Counted from the first letter of the stretch, positions 18,979 to 29,000 are shown. The stretch: DNA of 64,000 bases from CAVOGJ01 sp963700865 (GCA_963700865.1 CAVOZC010000018.1:248001-312000), one strand, 5' to 3'. Notes: generated from the sequence alone by a model not told the origin. Made by a program: numbers and translations.

Positions 18979-21204
18979 ATGTTCCGTAAGCTCCTTCAAC
19001 GGTCCCTCACTCTGGCGCTGCTGCTCTTCCTCGCGTCGTCCGTTCCGGCTGGCGACTGGACCTACTGGCGAGGTCCAGCGATGGATGGCATCTCTCCCGA
19101 GACCGGACTGATCGACGATTGGAACCCGGAGGGTGGTGAGGGGAGCAACGTTCGCTGGCAGCGCGACGATCTGGGTGGACGGAGTACGCCGGTCGTTTAC
19201 CAGGGAAAACTGTACACACTGGTCCGCTCCCATCCGGGGACCAACATCGAGGGGGAGAAAGTCGTCTGCGTCGACCTGGCCAGCGGCGGCACCGTTTGGG
19301 AACATTCCTTCAACGTCTATCTCTCCGACGTGCCCGATACCCGCGTCGGCTGGTCCTCCTGCGTGGTCGACCCCGAAACCGGCAACGTCTATGCCCAGGG
19401 GGTGTGCGGGTTGTTTCTCTGTCTTGACGGCAATACGGGCGAGGTCAAGTGGGAGATACCTCTGCACGAACAGTTCGGGTTGCTCAGCACGTATGGCGGG
19501 CGAACCAACTTTCCCATCGTGTTTGAAGATCTCGTCATCACGAGCGGAGTCATCATTGGCTGGGGTGATATGGCCAAGCCATGTCATCGGTATCTGGCGT
19601 TCGACAAGCGTTCTGGCGATGCCGTATGGTTCAGCGGCACCCGCGAACTTCCGGACGACACAACCTACAGCGCCCCCTGCCTGACCGTCATCAACGGCCA
19701 GACGGCTCTGATCTTTGGGGCGGGTGATGGCGGGGTCTGGGCAATGCAACCCCGCACCGGCCAACCGATCTGGAAGTATTGGTTCTCGCGGCGAGGCTTG
19801 AACGTGCCGCCCCTCGCCGTCGGCGACCGGGTCTATTCCAGCCACTCGGAAGAGAACATGACGGGCACGATGATGGGGGCCGTCGTGGCCCTCGACGCGA
19901 CGGGCCAGGGTGATATCACCGATACCGGCGAGTTGTGGAAGGTCGAGGAGATCATGGCCGGCAAAACGGCCCCGCTCCTCATCGGCAACCGGTTGTTCAT
20001 TTTTGATGACCGCGCCAAACTGCACGTTCTGGACAGCGCATCGGGTGAACGGGTCGGCAAATTGGCGTCGGCACCATGATGCGCTCCAGCCCCCTGTACG
20101 CGGATGGAAAAATTTACGCGTTCACCGCCGACGAGCGATGGTACATTCTCGCGGCCGATGAACGCCGCGGCGTGAAGAAGCTGCGCTCCGGTCGGCTGCT
20201 GAAGGGAGACGAGTGCAACGCCTCTCCGGTGGCCGCGGAGGGGAGTATCCTGCTGCAAACGAGTGGCCGACTCTATTGCCTGGCGGATCCCGCCAAGTCG
20301 CCCGGATCGGTTTCGACCCCACCCGCCCGCAAAGAAACCCCTGCGGGCTTGGCCGATAAGGCCACGCACCTGCAGATCGTCCCCTGCGAGTCCCTGCTGA
20401 CCGCTGGCGAGTCGCGGCAGTTCACGGCGCGACTATTTAACGCCCGCGGACAATTCCTGCGAGAAGTCGCCGCGAAGTACACGCTCGACGGTCCGGGACG
20501 TGTGGATGAACAGGGAATGTTCCACAGCGACCCGGCGACAAAACCGGCTGCGGTGCTGGTCACGGCCACCGCCGAGGGGCTGAACGGCCACGCCCGCCTC
20601 CGCGTCGTTCCCCCCCTGCCCTGGAAGTTCGATTTCGAGGACGTCACGATCTCACCCACCACCCGGACCGGTGAACCGCCCATTACTTGGGTGGGCTGCC
20701 GTTACCGGCACGTCGTGCGGGACGTCGAGGGCAATCAAGTGATGGTCAAAGTCACGACCATTCCCAAGGGGACCCGCAGTCGCTGTTGGTTCGGTTCGTC
20801 CGATCTCCACGACTACACCATCCAGGCCGATGTGCTCGGCCGCGAGGTCGACGGCAAGATGCCCGACATCGGCTTGATCGCACAAGGATATGCGATTGAC
20901 TTGCAGGGTGCGAATCAAGCGCCTGCAGATTCGCAGCTGGGTACCCCAGTTGCGAATGGCAACCACGATTGACTTCCCCTGGCGGCCCAACCTCTGGTAC
21001 ACGATCAAATTGCGGACCGAAACGTACAACGACCGTGCCGTGCTGCGGGGCAAGGTCTGGCCACGCGACGGCGCGGAACCCGACGAGTGGACCGTGATCG
21101 CACAAGACAATTCGCCCAATCGAAGCGGCAGTCCCGGCCTATATGGAAATGCCAAGGACGCCGAGATCCTGCTCGACAACCTGTCGGTCGTGCCCAACCC
21201 TTAG
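18979..21204 (+). CDS. PQQ/BamB-like beta-propeller protein, secreted (two apparent frameshifts)
   Basis: Secreted protein of about 740 residues that begins at ATG 18979 with a signal peptide (MFRKLLQRSLTLALLLFLAS). It carries quinoprotein-like propeller blades (GKLYTLVRSHPG, GGTVWEHSF, GEVKWEIP, GQPIWKYW) and continues into a C-terminal beta-rich domain that ends KDAEILLDNLSVV. The reading frame breaks twice. Near 20063 adding one G turns KLASAP-stop into KLGVGTMMRSSPL. Near 20918 a one-base change joins DLQGANQ to RLQIRSWVPQLRM. Such proteins are common in planctomycetes and mostly lack a proven substrate. The next gene downstream is of the same class. Confidence 0.75.
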
Positions 21205-21260
21205 AGCTGCTCCATCCCCATGACAGCGGCGGCACGATCCATTCCTCGGAGAATAAACAC

Positions 21261-23493
21261 ATGCGGAACCCCATTCACCCCCTGCTGGCTGCCAGCGTCA
21301 GTTTCTGCATCGGTAGCGTCGTCTGCTGCCTGATCCCCAATGTATCGCAGCATGCCCATGCGGAAGATCAGGCCCACCTGGCCAGCGACGCCGATCGGCT
21401 GACAGGTGATTGGGCCCAATGGGGCGGTTCCTCGGAACGGAACAATGTGCCGGTGGCCACCAATCTTCCCGAGGAGTGGGTGGTTGGCACCTTCGACCGG
21501 GATACGGGCCACTGGAATAGCGACGAATCGGAACACGTGAAGTGGGTGGCCGACCTGGGAAGCCAGTCGTATGGCAATCCGGTTGTGGCGGACGGGCAGA
21601 TCTATGTGGGAACGAACAATGGCCGCGGTTACCTCGCCCGCTATCCGGGCGACATCGATCTCGGGTGCCTGCTGGCCTTCTCCACCAGCGACGGCTCGTT
21701 CTTGTGGCAGCACTCAAGCGAAAAGCTCATCACCGGACGCGTGCACGATTGGCCCCTGCAAGGCATCTGTTGTGCTCCCCTCGTGGAGGGAAATCGTCTG
21801 TGGTACGTCACCAGTCGCGGTACGGTCGTCTGCCTCGACACCGCCGGATTCCATGATGGCGAAGATGATGGCCCGGAAACGGGTGGACTGGCCCGTCTGT
21901 TTGCCGAGCCCCCGACCATCAGTCAGGGGCTGGACGATGGGCAATTGCCGCCCGCACTCGTGGCCCTCATCGAGGGCCAGGGCAACCACAAGATCGGCAA
22001 CAGCTTTCGCGTCGAAACGATCACGCCTGGCAGCGAATGGCAGCTATCGGTGCGTGTCGGCCGAGAAAAACAATTTTTTGGTCTACGGCTCGTTGACGGT
22101 CAAATGATCGTCAGCGACAAGGGTCTGGGATCGGAACCCGGCGCCGCCAAGGAACTGGTCGCCGCGCCGGCCGATCTGACTGCCGGACTGGCCACCGGCC
22201 GGATTGGAGCTTCGCTTCGCAGCCTGCTCGCCACCCGCGGTCTGACCCTCACCGACAAGGCGACGTGTACCGCCGATGGTCCTCGGGCCTGGAAGATCAC
22301 GGATGTGATCGAAGACGTACCGCGGGATCTGGTCGTCCGTTTCGAGGGACCGAATCTTTCAGCCTACAAACGGCTGATCATCGCCGACAAGGATGAAGCC
22401 GACGTCGTCTGGACGTTCGACATGATGGGTGAGCTCGGCGTGTCCCAGCACAACATGTGCAGCTGCTCGGTCACGGCGCTCGGGCGACATCTTGTTCGTC
22501 AACACCTCCAACGGCGTCGACGAATCGCACATCAACTTGCCCAGTGTGCGACGCCCCCAGCTTCATCGCCATGGACAAGAACACGGGCGAGGTCCTCTGG
22601 ACCGACGGATCGCCCGGGCGAGAATATCCTGCACGGCCAGTGGTCGTCGCCGACGGTCGGCGTACCTGGGCGGCGTGCCCGCAGGTGATCTTTGCCGGTG
22701 GCGACGGTTGGGTCTACAGCTTTCAGGCCGATCAGGGCCAGGAACGGTCAAACCGACACTGCTGTGGAAATTCGACGCCAATCCCAAGGACTCGAAATGG
22801 ATTCTGGGCGGTCGCGGCACGCGCAACAACATCATCGCCACGCCCGTGATCTACAAGGAACGCGTCTATGTAGCCGTCGGCCAGGACCCGGAGCATGGCG
22901 AAGGGAACGGACACCTGTGGTGCATCGATCCCACGAAGACGCGGCGACGTCAGTCCGCAATTGGTGGTGCGACGTCGACGACCGCAATCGCAGATTCCGT
23001 ACCGCACCGGCGACTGCAGGCCGTCGACGAGACCCGAGCAGGGCGAAATCGCGATCGACAATCAGAATTCGGCGGTCATCTGGCACTACAGCGCAGATTC
23101 GACCAGAACGGCGACGGCGAGTATTGACTTCGAGGAAAGCGATGCACCGCAGTTGCGGCACCGTCGCCATCAAGGACGACATCCTGTACATCGCCGACTT
23201 CAGCGGCATTGTTCCACTGTCTCGGACGCGATGACCGGCAAAGTGCACTGGACCTACGACATGCTGGCAGCGGCCTGGGGATCGCCGCTGATCGTGGACA
23301 ACAAGGTCTACATCGGTGACGAGGATGGCGAAGTGTCGCGTGTTTCGACGTCTCGATCGAGCCGCATGAACCGATTGCCGAAGTCGACATGATGAATTCG
23401 GTCTACAGCACGCCGATCGTGGCCAACAACGTGCTGTACATTGCCAACAAAACACATCTGTTTGCCATCCAGAAATCGGCTGAAGAGAAATAG
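21261..23493 (+). pseudogene. second PQQ/BamB-like propeller protein, riddled with frameshifts after codon ~405
   Basis: Starts at ATG 21261 with GGAG about 10 bases upstream and a signal peptide (MRNPIHPLLAASVSFCIG). The first ~405 codons are intact (propeller motifs WAQWGGSSERNNV, GNPVVADGQIYVGTNNG, GSFLWQHSS). From about 22480 to 23370 the coding signal hops between all three frames at least eight times, for example GDILFVNTSNGV, APSFIAMDKNTGEVLW, GENILHGQWSSPTVG, KPTLLWKFDANPKD, SCGTVAIKDDILYIADFSG and MTGKVHWTYDML. It ends AIQKSAEEK at 23493. Each piece is good propeller sequence, so it is either a recent pseudogene or a poorly called stretch; several breaks sit in GGG or CC runs. Confidence 0.75.
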
Positions 23494-23508
23494 ACGGAAC
23501 CCCGTACG

Positions 23509-23880
23509 ATGACCAAACGCCTGCTCGATGTGGGAAGCTGCGGACCCGATCACGCATCGCTTCGCCAATTAGTGCAAGACCACTTTGACGTGGTCGTCGA
23601 TCAGGCCGATGGGATGGACGATGCGCTCGAACTGCTCGGCCAACAGTCCTATGATCTGGTGACGGTCAATCGAGTCATGGACCGCGACGGCAGCGAAGGC
23701 CTGGAGATCATCAGGGCCATCAAGTCGCACGCCAGATTCGGCGACACGCCGGTCATGATGATTACGAACTTCGCCGATCATCAGCACCTGGCCGTCACCG
23801 CCGGGGCGGTCGACGGATTTGGCAAATCCCAACTGGTGACACCGTCCACCGTGGAACGACTCCGGCCCTTTCTGGCTTGA
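23509..23880 (+). CDS. receiver-like (CheY-fold) protein lacking the phosphoacceptor Asp
   Basis: A 123-residue stand-alone response-regulator receiver fold (MTKRLLDVGSCGPDHASLRQ onwards). The position of the phosphorylated Asp is Asn (YDLVTVNRVMDRDGSEGLEI, near residue 52). The Thr/Ser position is T in MMITNF, and a Lys lies in GFGKSQ. It is therefore probably a pseudo-receiver that signals without phosphorylation, or a protein-protein adaptor. It lies 15 bases after the second PQQ gene and 100 bases before an ABC transporter; no kinase is adjacent. Confidence 0.75.
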   Translation: MTKRLLDVGSCGPDHASLRQLVQDHFDVVVDQADGMDDALELLGQQSYDLVTVNRVMDRDGSEGLEIIRAIKSHARFGDTPVMMITNFADHQHLAVTAGAVDGFGKSQLVTPSTVERLRPFLA

Positions 23881-23980
23881 ACGATTCGTCCGCGGCACGC
23901 TTCCGCACGGCTTGCAGCCGGCCCGGTGATCGTCCAAGATCCACCGCTTCGCGTCGAATACACCAAGGTGGGGGCAATGC

Positions 23981-24751
23981 ATGGATTTGGCGATATCAAC
24001 GAGCGGACTGACACGTTACTTCGACGACTTTTGCGCCGTGGACGGTATCGATCTGGCCGTCGAAACGGGGACGTTTTATGGCTTCCTGGGCCCCAACGGG
24101 GCCGGCAAATCGACGACGATCAAGATGCTCACCGGGCTGCTCGCGCCCAGCAGCGGTGAAATCCGTGTCCTGGGTGGCGACCCGCTGCAAGATAGTCAAG
24201 CGGTGGCCATCAAGCAGCGGACCGGAGTCGTTCCCGAAAATCTCGCACTGTTCGAAAATCTTAACGCCCGCGAATATCTGACCTTTGTCGGGCGCATGTA
24301 TCTGCTGCCGGCCGACATGCTGACCGAGCGGATCGCCGAACTCCTTGCGCTGATGAAGCTGGATGATGCCGAAAACAAGCTCACGATCGAATTTTCGCAT
24401 GGCATGAAGAAAAAACTGGCTTTGGCTGCTGCCGTGCTTCCCGATCCCGACCTGTTGTTTCTCGACGAACCCTTCGAAGGCGTGGACGCCGTGACCTCAC
24501 GCGTGTTGCGCGACATGCTGGCGGGCTACGTTTCGCGTGGATCGACCGTCTTTCTCACGTCCCACGTGCTCGAGATCGTGGAGCGACTCTGCACCCACGT
24601 CGGCATCATTGCCGATGGCAAGTTGGTCGAACAGTGCTCGCTCGAGGATTTGCGCCAAGGCGCATCGCTCGAAGATCGTTTCCTGGAATTGGTCGGCAGC
24701 GATGAACAAGCCCTGCGGCGGCTGAGCTGGCTGAAGGACGGCGGCACGTGA
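23981..24751 (+). CDS. ABC transporter ATP-binding protein
   Basis: A 256-residue ATPase subunit of an ABC-2-type exporter. Walker A is GPNGAGKST (residues 37-45), the signature is the variant FSHGM (in place of LSGGQ) near residue 137, Walker B is DLLFLDEP (about 152), and the switch His is in TSHVLEI. The C-terminal residues are Asp/Glu/Leu-rich. It overlaps the downstream permease gene by four bases (GTGA), which means translational coupling. The cargo is unknown. Confidence 0.93.
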   Translation: MDLAISTSGLTRYFDDFCAVDGIDLAVETGTFYGFLGPNGAGKSTTIKMLTGLLAPSSGEIRVLGGDPLQDSQAVAIKQRTGVVPENLALFENLNAREYLTFVGRMYLLPADMLTERIAELLALMKLDDAENKLTIEFSHGMKKKLALAAAVLPDPDLLFLDEPFEGVDAVTSRVLRDMLAGYVSRGSTVFLTSHVLEIVERLCTHVGIIADGKLVEQCSLEDLRQGASLEDRFLELVGSDEQALRRLSWLKDGGT

Positions 24752-26595
24752 ATTTCGCGCACATGCGGACGCTCATCTGGTTGCGGTGGCGGCTCACCCT
24801 GGCGTCGCTGCGACGAGCCGGTATTGTCACGAAGGCCATCCTGGTGCTGCTGTCGGTGGGACTGGTGCTGGTTTCGCTGGGCGGCTTTGCCTTGGCGATC
24901 GTGCTGGGTGTCAACTTGCTTCCCCAGGCCAAGCCCAACCAGCTGATGCTGCTGTGGGACATTGTGACCGTGGCCTTTCTCTTCTTTTGGGGCATCGGCT
25001 TCATGTCCGAATTGCAGCGGTCGGAACCGATCGCCATGGAGAAGCTGTTGCACCTGCCCCTCTCCTTGCGGGGGGCATTCCTGTTGAATTATCTCAGTTC
25101 GTTTGCCAGCCTTACGGTGGTCTGCCTGCTACCAACCATCCTCGGTCTGTGCGTCGCCCTCCCCATTGCCCTCGGGTGGCGATTGCTCATCGTCTGGCCC
25201 CTCGTGGCCGGCTTTCTGCTCCTGGTCACGTCGATTACCTTTCAACTTCGTGGCTGGCTGGCCACGCTCATCGCCAATCCCCGCCGTCGCCGCACGGTCA
25301 TCGCGATTACGACCACGTTGTTTATTTTGGTGGCGCAAATCCCCAACATGGGCCAATTGTGGGTGCGACGATTGATGAAGGCCGAACAAGAACGGGTCGA
25401 AACGGAACGGAATGCACTGTTGGCACCGCTCGACGCCCAATTGCAGGCGGAAGACTTGCCCCAGCCGCAGCGGGTCCAACTGGAAGAGACCCGCAAGCAG
25501 ATGGGCGAGGAGTATGACCAAAAGCTGGAAGCCATCGAATCGGCTCACTGGAAACAGGCCCGCTCCTGGATCTTGACCGCCCACAAGTTCATACCGTTCG
25601 CCTGGCTCCCCTATGGCATCCAACAAGCCGCCTTGGGACGCTGGTGGCCCGGTGTGCTGGGTGCTCTGGGGATGTCGGGACTTGCGGCGGTCAGTCTGCG
25701 CCAGTCCTATCGCTCGACGCTGCGGCACTACCGACTTGCCGATTCGGCCCGACCCTGGAGAACGCCGCGGGCTGCCGGGCGGAAGGCCCGTGCTCCCCGG
25801 AACGCCCTCGCCAAACCGTTCCCGTGGGCACCACCGGTCCCGGCCAACGTGGCCCGTCTGAATTGGTGCTCCCTGTTGCGGGCGCCCGAGGTCCGCATGC
25901 AATTGATTGGACCCGTCCTGGTCGTCGGCATGCTGGTGCTGCTGATCGGCTCGGAACGGGAAAAACTGCCGGCGGCCCTCTCCCCCCTGATGGCGACGGG
26001 TCTGATCCTGATGACCGCCGTCACCTGCACCAATCTTCTCTGGAATCAATTCGGCTTCGATCGCCAGGCCTTCCGCTGCTACGTGCTGCTCCCCATCAGT
26101 GGCACCGACCTGCTGCTGGGCAAGAACATCTCGGTTGCGGCGATCTGCGGTCCGATCCTGCTCGTTGCCATCGGGGCGGTTTTCTTTCTTGTGCCCATGC
26201 AGTTCGTGGACCTGCTGGCCTGCCTGCCGACAGCCGTTTCGGTCTTGTTGATCATGCTCATGATTGGCAATTTTCTCTCCACGCGATTTCCAATGCCCGT
26301 CACGTCCCAGGCCATGCGTAAGACGCGCGTGCGCTGGCAAAACGTACTGGCCCATCTGATCGTGACCTTCCTCTTCTTGCCGTTGCTGATGGTCTGGCCC
26401 ACCGCCCCGATGGGCCTCCAGGCCGCCTGTCGCTACTTCGACATCCTGCCCTCGCTTCCCATCGGACTGATCCTCGCCCTGATCGTTTGTGGGCTAGTGA
26501 TCTGGGTCTACGGGCAATTGCTCCCCGTCGCCGGCCGATTTCTGGAACAGCGGAAACGCCAGATCTTGCTGGAGGTCACGCGGGCGGAGGAATGA
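24748..26595 (+). CDS. ABC transporter permease, ABC-2-like, large
   Basis: A 615-residue polytopic inner-membrane protein that starts at GTG 24748 (ATG 24763 is the alternative) and overlaps the ATPase stop. Hydrophobic segments are visible near residues 28-52, 65-85, 110-130, 140-160, 180-200, 285-305, and a C-terminal block of about six from 385 onwards. A charged coiled-coil-like loop lies at about 205-270 (KAEQERVETERNALLAPLDA). Its last 91 codons plus 137 downstream bases are duplicated about 2.3 kb downstream (28588-29000). The two-gene exporter otherwise looks intact. Confidence 0.85.
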   Translation: MNFAHMRTLIWLRWRLTLASLRRAGIVTKAILVLLSVGLVLVSLGGFALAIVLGVNLLPQAKPNQLMLLWDIVTVAFLFFWGIGFMSELQRSEPIAMEKLLHLPLSLRGAFLLNYLSSFASLTVVCLLPTILGLCVALPIALGWRLLIVWPLVAGFLLLVTSITFQLRGWLATLIANPRRRRTVIAITTTLFILVAQIPNMGQLWVRRLMKAEQERVETERNALLAPLDAQLQAEDLPQPQRVQLEETRKQMGEEYDQKLEAIESAHWKQARSWILTAHKFIPFAWLPYGIQQAALGRWWPGVLGALGMSGLAAVSLRQSYRSTLRHYRLADSARPWRTPRAAGRKARAPRNALAKPFPWAPPVPANVARLNWCSLLRAPEVRMQLIGPVLVVGMLVLLIGSEREKLPAALSPLMATGLILMTAVTCTNLLWNQFGFDRQAFRCYVLLPISGTDLLLGKNISVAAICGPILLVAIGAVFFLVPMQFVDLLACLPTAVSVLLIMLMIGNFLSTRFPMPVTSQAMRKTRVRWQNVLAHLIVTFLFLPLLMVWPTAPMGLQAACRYFDILPSLPIGLILALIVCGLVIWVYGQLLPVAGRFLEQRKRQILLEVTRAEE

Positions 26596-26732
26596 ACGCT
26601 GACTGAGCCCCCGCGGACGGGAGGGGACCCGAAGCGAGCGCAGTGAGACGTGCGAGTTGGTGGCCCTGCGGTGCTTGGAGAAGAGGGGCTATCGTTGGCT
26701 GGGCGACCGACGTGGTCCCTTGCTGCCGACCC
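26320..26732 (+). repeat. 413-bp direct repeat, copy 1 (end of permease gene + downstream)
   Basis: Covers the last ~92 codons of the permease and 137 bases beyond. The match to copy 2 (28588-29000) is gap-free with 5 mismatches by eye (98.8%). Copy 1 is followed by foreign-looking sequence at 26733. Confidence 0.9.
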
Positions 26733-27072
26733 CAGTCTGTATCCAATCGATACCAATTATGTTTGCGACTGGATTGAGCCGGGGGTGCATGTCGCCTGGG
26801 ACTTGCTCGAAGCGTTTAAGAAAGACCTTCCTTACCTGCTGAGATTCCATCGGGTAACGAAAAAGTTCAAGAGCCAAGCGGATCAGCAGGCTGAACAGGA
26901 GTTAAAGCAAAGCAAAATTGTCGTGCCGTCCGAAATGATGTCGGCGAAGAACCTGTTAATAGAGATCGCCAAGCAATTATCTGAGGGTTGGCAGGCTACA
27001 CAATTCCCTGGGCGACTCATTTTGTATAAGGAACAGACGGATTATCGACACGGTCAACGGATTTGGCCCTGA
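26733..27072 (+). pseudogene. 3' part of unknown gene split by the insertion (possible restriction-enzyme partner)
   Basis: About 113 codons starting inside the insertion's left edge (SLYPIDTNYVCDWIEPG onwards) and ending RIWP-stop at 27072. It lies 31 bases from the methyltransferase stop, convergent with it. No start codon exists on this side; the longer frame back to 26650 comes from the duplicated transporter DNA. Joined in frame with the fragment at 28464-28587 it would make a protein of about 154 residues. I do not recognise it; a small restriction endonuclease would fit the neighbour, but no PD-(D/E)XK motif is evident. Confidence 0.55.
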
Positions 27073-27103
27073 GCACGCTCGACGAATAGGCCCAAATCTG
27101 ACG

Positions 27104-28306
27104 CTACCGCGTGCCGTGATGGCGAGGCCTTTGTTTTGACTCAACGTTTAGCGAACCAGCAAGTTCCGTTGCGACTGCGTTCGCGAGTGTGACTGGAACG
27201 GCGTTGCCCAATTGACGCATCGACTCTGTCCACGATCCCTCGAAGATCCAGTCGTCGGGGAATGTCTGGATTCGGGCACATTCGCGAACGGAGAAGTATC
27301 TGACAGAACCGTCGGCGAATCGCAAGGTATTTTCGCCGCCAGGAACTCCGTGATCTCCCGCCTTTACGCGCTTTGGAGGGCCAGTCGAAAGGACTTCCAT
27401 TGTGCCCGGGATAACTTCGCGCTCCTGGATTAAGGAAGTGATTGCGCGTCTTGGAGCACGATTCACCCTCAGCAATTTGAGGCAAGTCCACGATGGCGTC
27501 ACGAACCGTCCGCCATGACGTTCCAAGCATCTGCGGCAAGCAGCAGCTTAATCGTTGAACCCGTCGGGCTAATCGCGGATCCATCGCAGATGGTTTCGGC
27601 CTTCTAATACGATGTCGCTCCCAATAATCACCCGTCACCCACTGATCGTACAGCAATGCATCTTCCGTGTGAGTCGCCAGCGGGAATTTGAACTCAACGC
27701 CCAGATCGGAACGAACGCCCACGATAAAGACGCGATGACGACGTTGCGGAACGCCGTAGTCCGCGGCATCGAGCAGTTGGTAAACGACGTTGTAAGACAA
27801 GCCACGATAGTTGCCGCGCGTTGCCAGTTTCTCCAAGCGCGCGAGGTGGTCAATCCATTCTTCATCCCCCCGTGGCGCTCATCGGGATACGAAAGCTGAT
27901 GGATAATGTAGCTGTAGTAGTTGCTGAAATTCTGCCGTAGCAGGCCCTTTACGTTTTCAAACAAGAATGCTCTTGGAGCGATCTCTCGGATAGCTCGAAC
28001 TGCCTGCGGGAACATATTGCGTTGGTCGTTTTGTCCGAGGTGTTTTCCACCAAGCGAAAATGGCTGACATGGTGGACCACCGGCGACAAAATCGACTTTC
28101 CCAGCATGCGTCGTGAAGTCGTAGTCTCTTACGTCCCCTTCGTGAATATTCCATGAATCGACATGGGCAACGCCGGCATCGTGATTCCGCCGGAGTGTAT
28201 CGCATGCGTTACGATCCCATTCGAGCACGACTTCGTGCTCGAATCCAACACGAGCCACACCCAAAGCTAACCCACCGGCACCCGCAAAAAGCTCGACTGA
28301 CTTCAT
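27104..28306 (-). CDS. cytosine-5 DNA methyltransferase (two apparent frameshifts)
   Basis: An m5C DNA methyltransferase of about 400 residues that transfers a methyl from SAM to cytosine in a specific site. All key motifs are present in order: I (VELFAGAGGLALGV), IV with catalytic Cys (GGPPCQPFS), VI (FLFENVKGLL), VIII (QRRHRVFIVG), and IX/X (RECARIQTFPDDW, then QLGNAVPVTLANAVATEL). The target-recognition region lies between VIII and IX. Breaks occur near 27868 (a six-C run on plus; one more base restores GGDEEWIDHL) and near 27365 (in an AAAGGCGGG stretch). If these are base-call errors the enzyme is complete. Start ATG 28306. Specificity cannot be read from sequence. Confidence 0.88.
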
Positions 28307-28351
28307 CGGTAACGCATCCTGCAATTCGGACCGTGCATTCACATTCTCAGT

Positions 28352-28380
28352 AGTGTACACGTGTACAAAATGGAACGCAA
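28352..28380 (-). promoter_or_regulatory. methyltransferase promoter overlapped by a 14-bp palindrome
   Basis: On the minus strand, -35 TTGCGT (28380-28375), a 17-base spacer and -10 TACACT (28357-28352) precede the methyltransferase ATG by about 46 bases. A perfect palindrome TGTACACGTGTACA (28354-28367) covers the 3' part of the spacer and most of the -10 box, a position suited to a repressor operator. Confidence 0.55.
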
Positions 28381-28463
28381 CCCCTTCCTCGGAATGGTCT
28401 TCGCAACCCAATGCTACTAATCTTTTTAGGGCAATTTTCTTTGCGGGATCCACCAGCTACGTA

Positions 28464-28587
28464 ATGGAAGGAGACACCCGCGAAATCGAAGGTTTCATGG
28501 GCGGGCCTCGCAGCCCTCGCGTGGACGCGATTCAATATATCGAAGGCCGACGGTTCACACACGGAGGAAGCATGGCTGATCAGTGGG
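28464..28587 (+). pseudogene. 5' fragment of the split unknown gene
   Basis: An open frame (MEGDTREIEGFMGGPRSPRV onwards) that runs to the right edge of the insertion; an internal ATG at 28572 has GGAGG just upstream (GGAGGAAGC-ATG) and could be the true start. At 28588 the sequence switches to the duplicated permease DNA, out of frame with the permease. It is divergent from the methyltransferase. Confidence 0.45.
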
Positions 28588-29000
28588 AAGACGCGCGTGC
28601 GCTGGCAAAACGTACTGGCCCATCTGATCGTGACCTTCCTCTTCTTGCCGTTGCTGATGGTCTGGCCCACCGCCCCGATGGGCCTCCAGGCCGCCTGTCG
28701 CTACTTCGACATCCTGCCCTCGCTTCCCATCGGACTGATCCTCGCCCTGATTATTTGTGGGCTAGTGATCTGGGTCTATGGGCAATTGCTCCCCGTCGTC
28801 GGCCGATTTCTGGAACAGCGGAAACGCCAGATCTTGCTGGAGGTCACGCGGGCGGAGGAATGAACGCTGACTGAGCCCCCGCGGACGGGAGGGGACCCGA
28901 AGCGAGCGCAGTGAGACGTGCGAGTTGGTGGCCCTGCGGCGCTTGGAGAAGAGGGGCTATCGTTGGCTGGGCGACCGACGTGGTCCCTTGCTGCCGACCC
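28588..29000 (+). repeat. 413-bp direct repeat, copy 2 (orphan 3' end of permease gene)
   Basis: Carries the final 91 permease codons (stop at 28861-28863) without a start, then 137 bases that match the region after the real permease gene. The 5 mismatches to copy 1 include two adjacent bases near 28750. Sequence after 29000 is the presumed original downstream flank. Confidence 0.9.

Larger units (their letters stand above)
26733..28587. mobile_element. 1.86-kb insertion with DNA methyltransferase between 413-bp direct repeats
   Basis: The sequence between the two repeat copies has no relation to the flanking transporter and is visibly less GC-rich. It contains the 3' part of an unknown plus-strand gene (to 27072), a minus-strand cytosine-5 methyltransferase gene (27104-28306), its promoter region, and a plus-strand 5' gene fragment ending at 28587. 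Joining the right end (28587) to the left end (26732/26733, one shared C) gives a continuous frame, as if a circular molecule had opened inside this gene. No transposase, integrase or terminal inverted repeats were seen. Confidence 0.65.

Noticed and set aside
18931..20025. 364-codon minus-strand frame opposite the first PQQ gene
   Set aside because: Antisense shadow; the plus frame has signal peptide and propeller motifs.
23041..23493. Separate small genes after the second PQQ gene
   Set aside because: The fragments (SCGTVAIKDDILYIADFSG, MTGKVHWTYDML, AIQKSAEEK) read as consecutive blades of one propeller in shifting frames.
25129..26355. 408-codon minus-strand frame opposite the ABC permease
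   Set aside because: Gln/His/Gly-rich antisense sequence without domains; the permease frame has clear membrane helices.
28588..28863. Second ABC permease gene
   Set aside because: It is only the duplicated last 91 codons with no start; part of the direct repeat.
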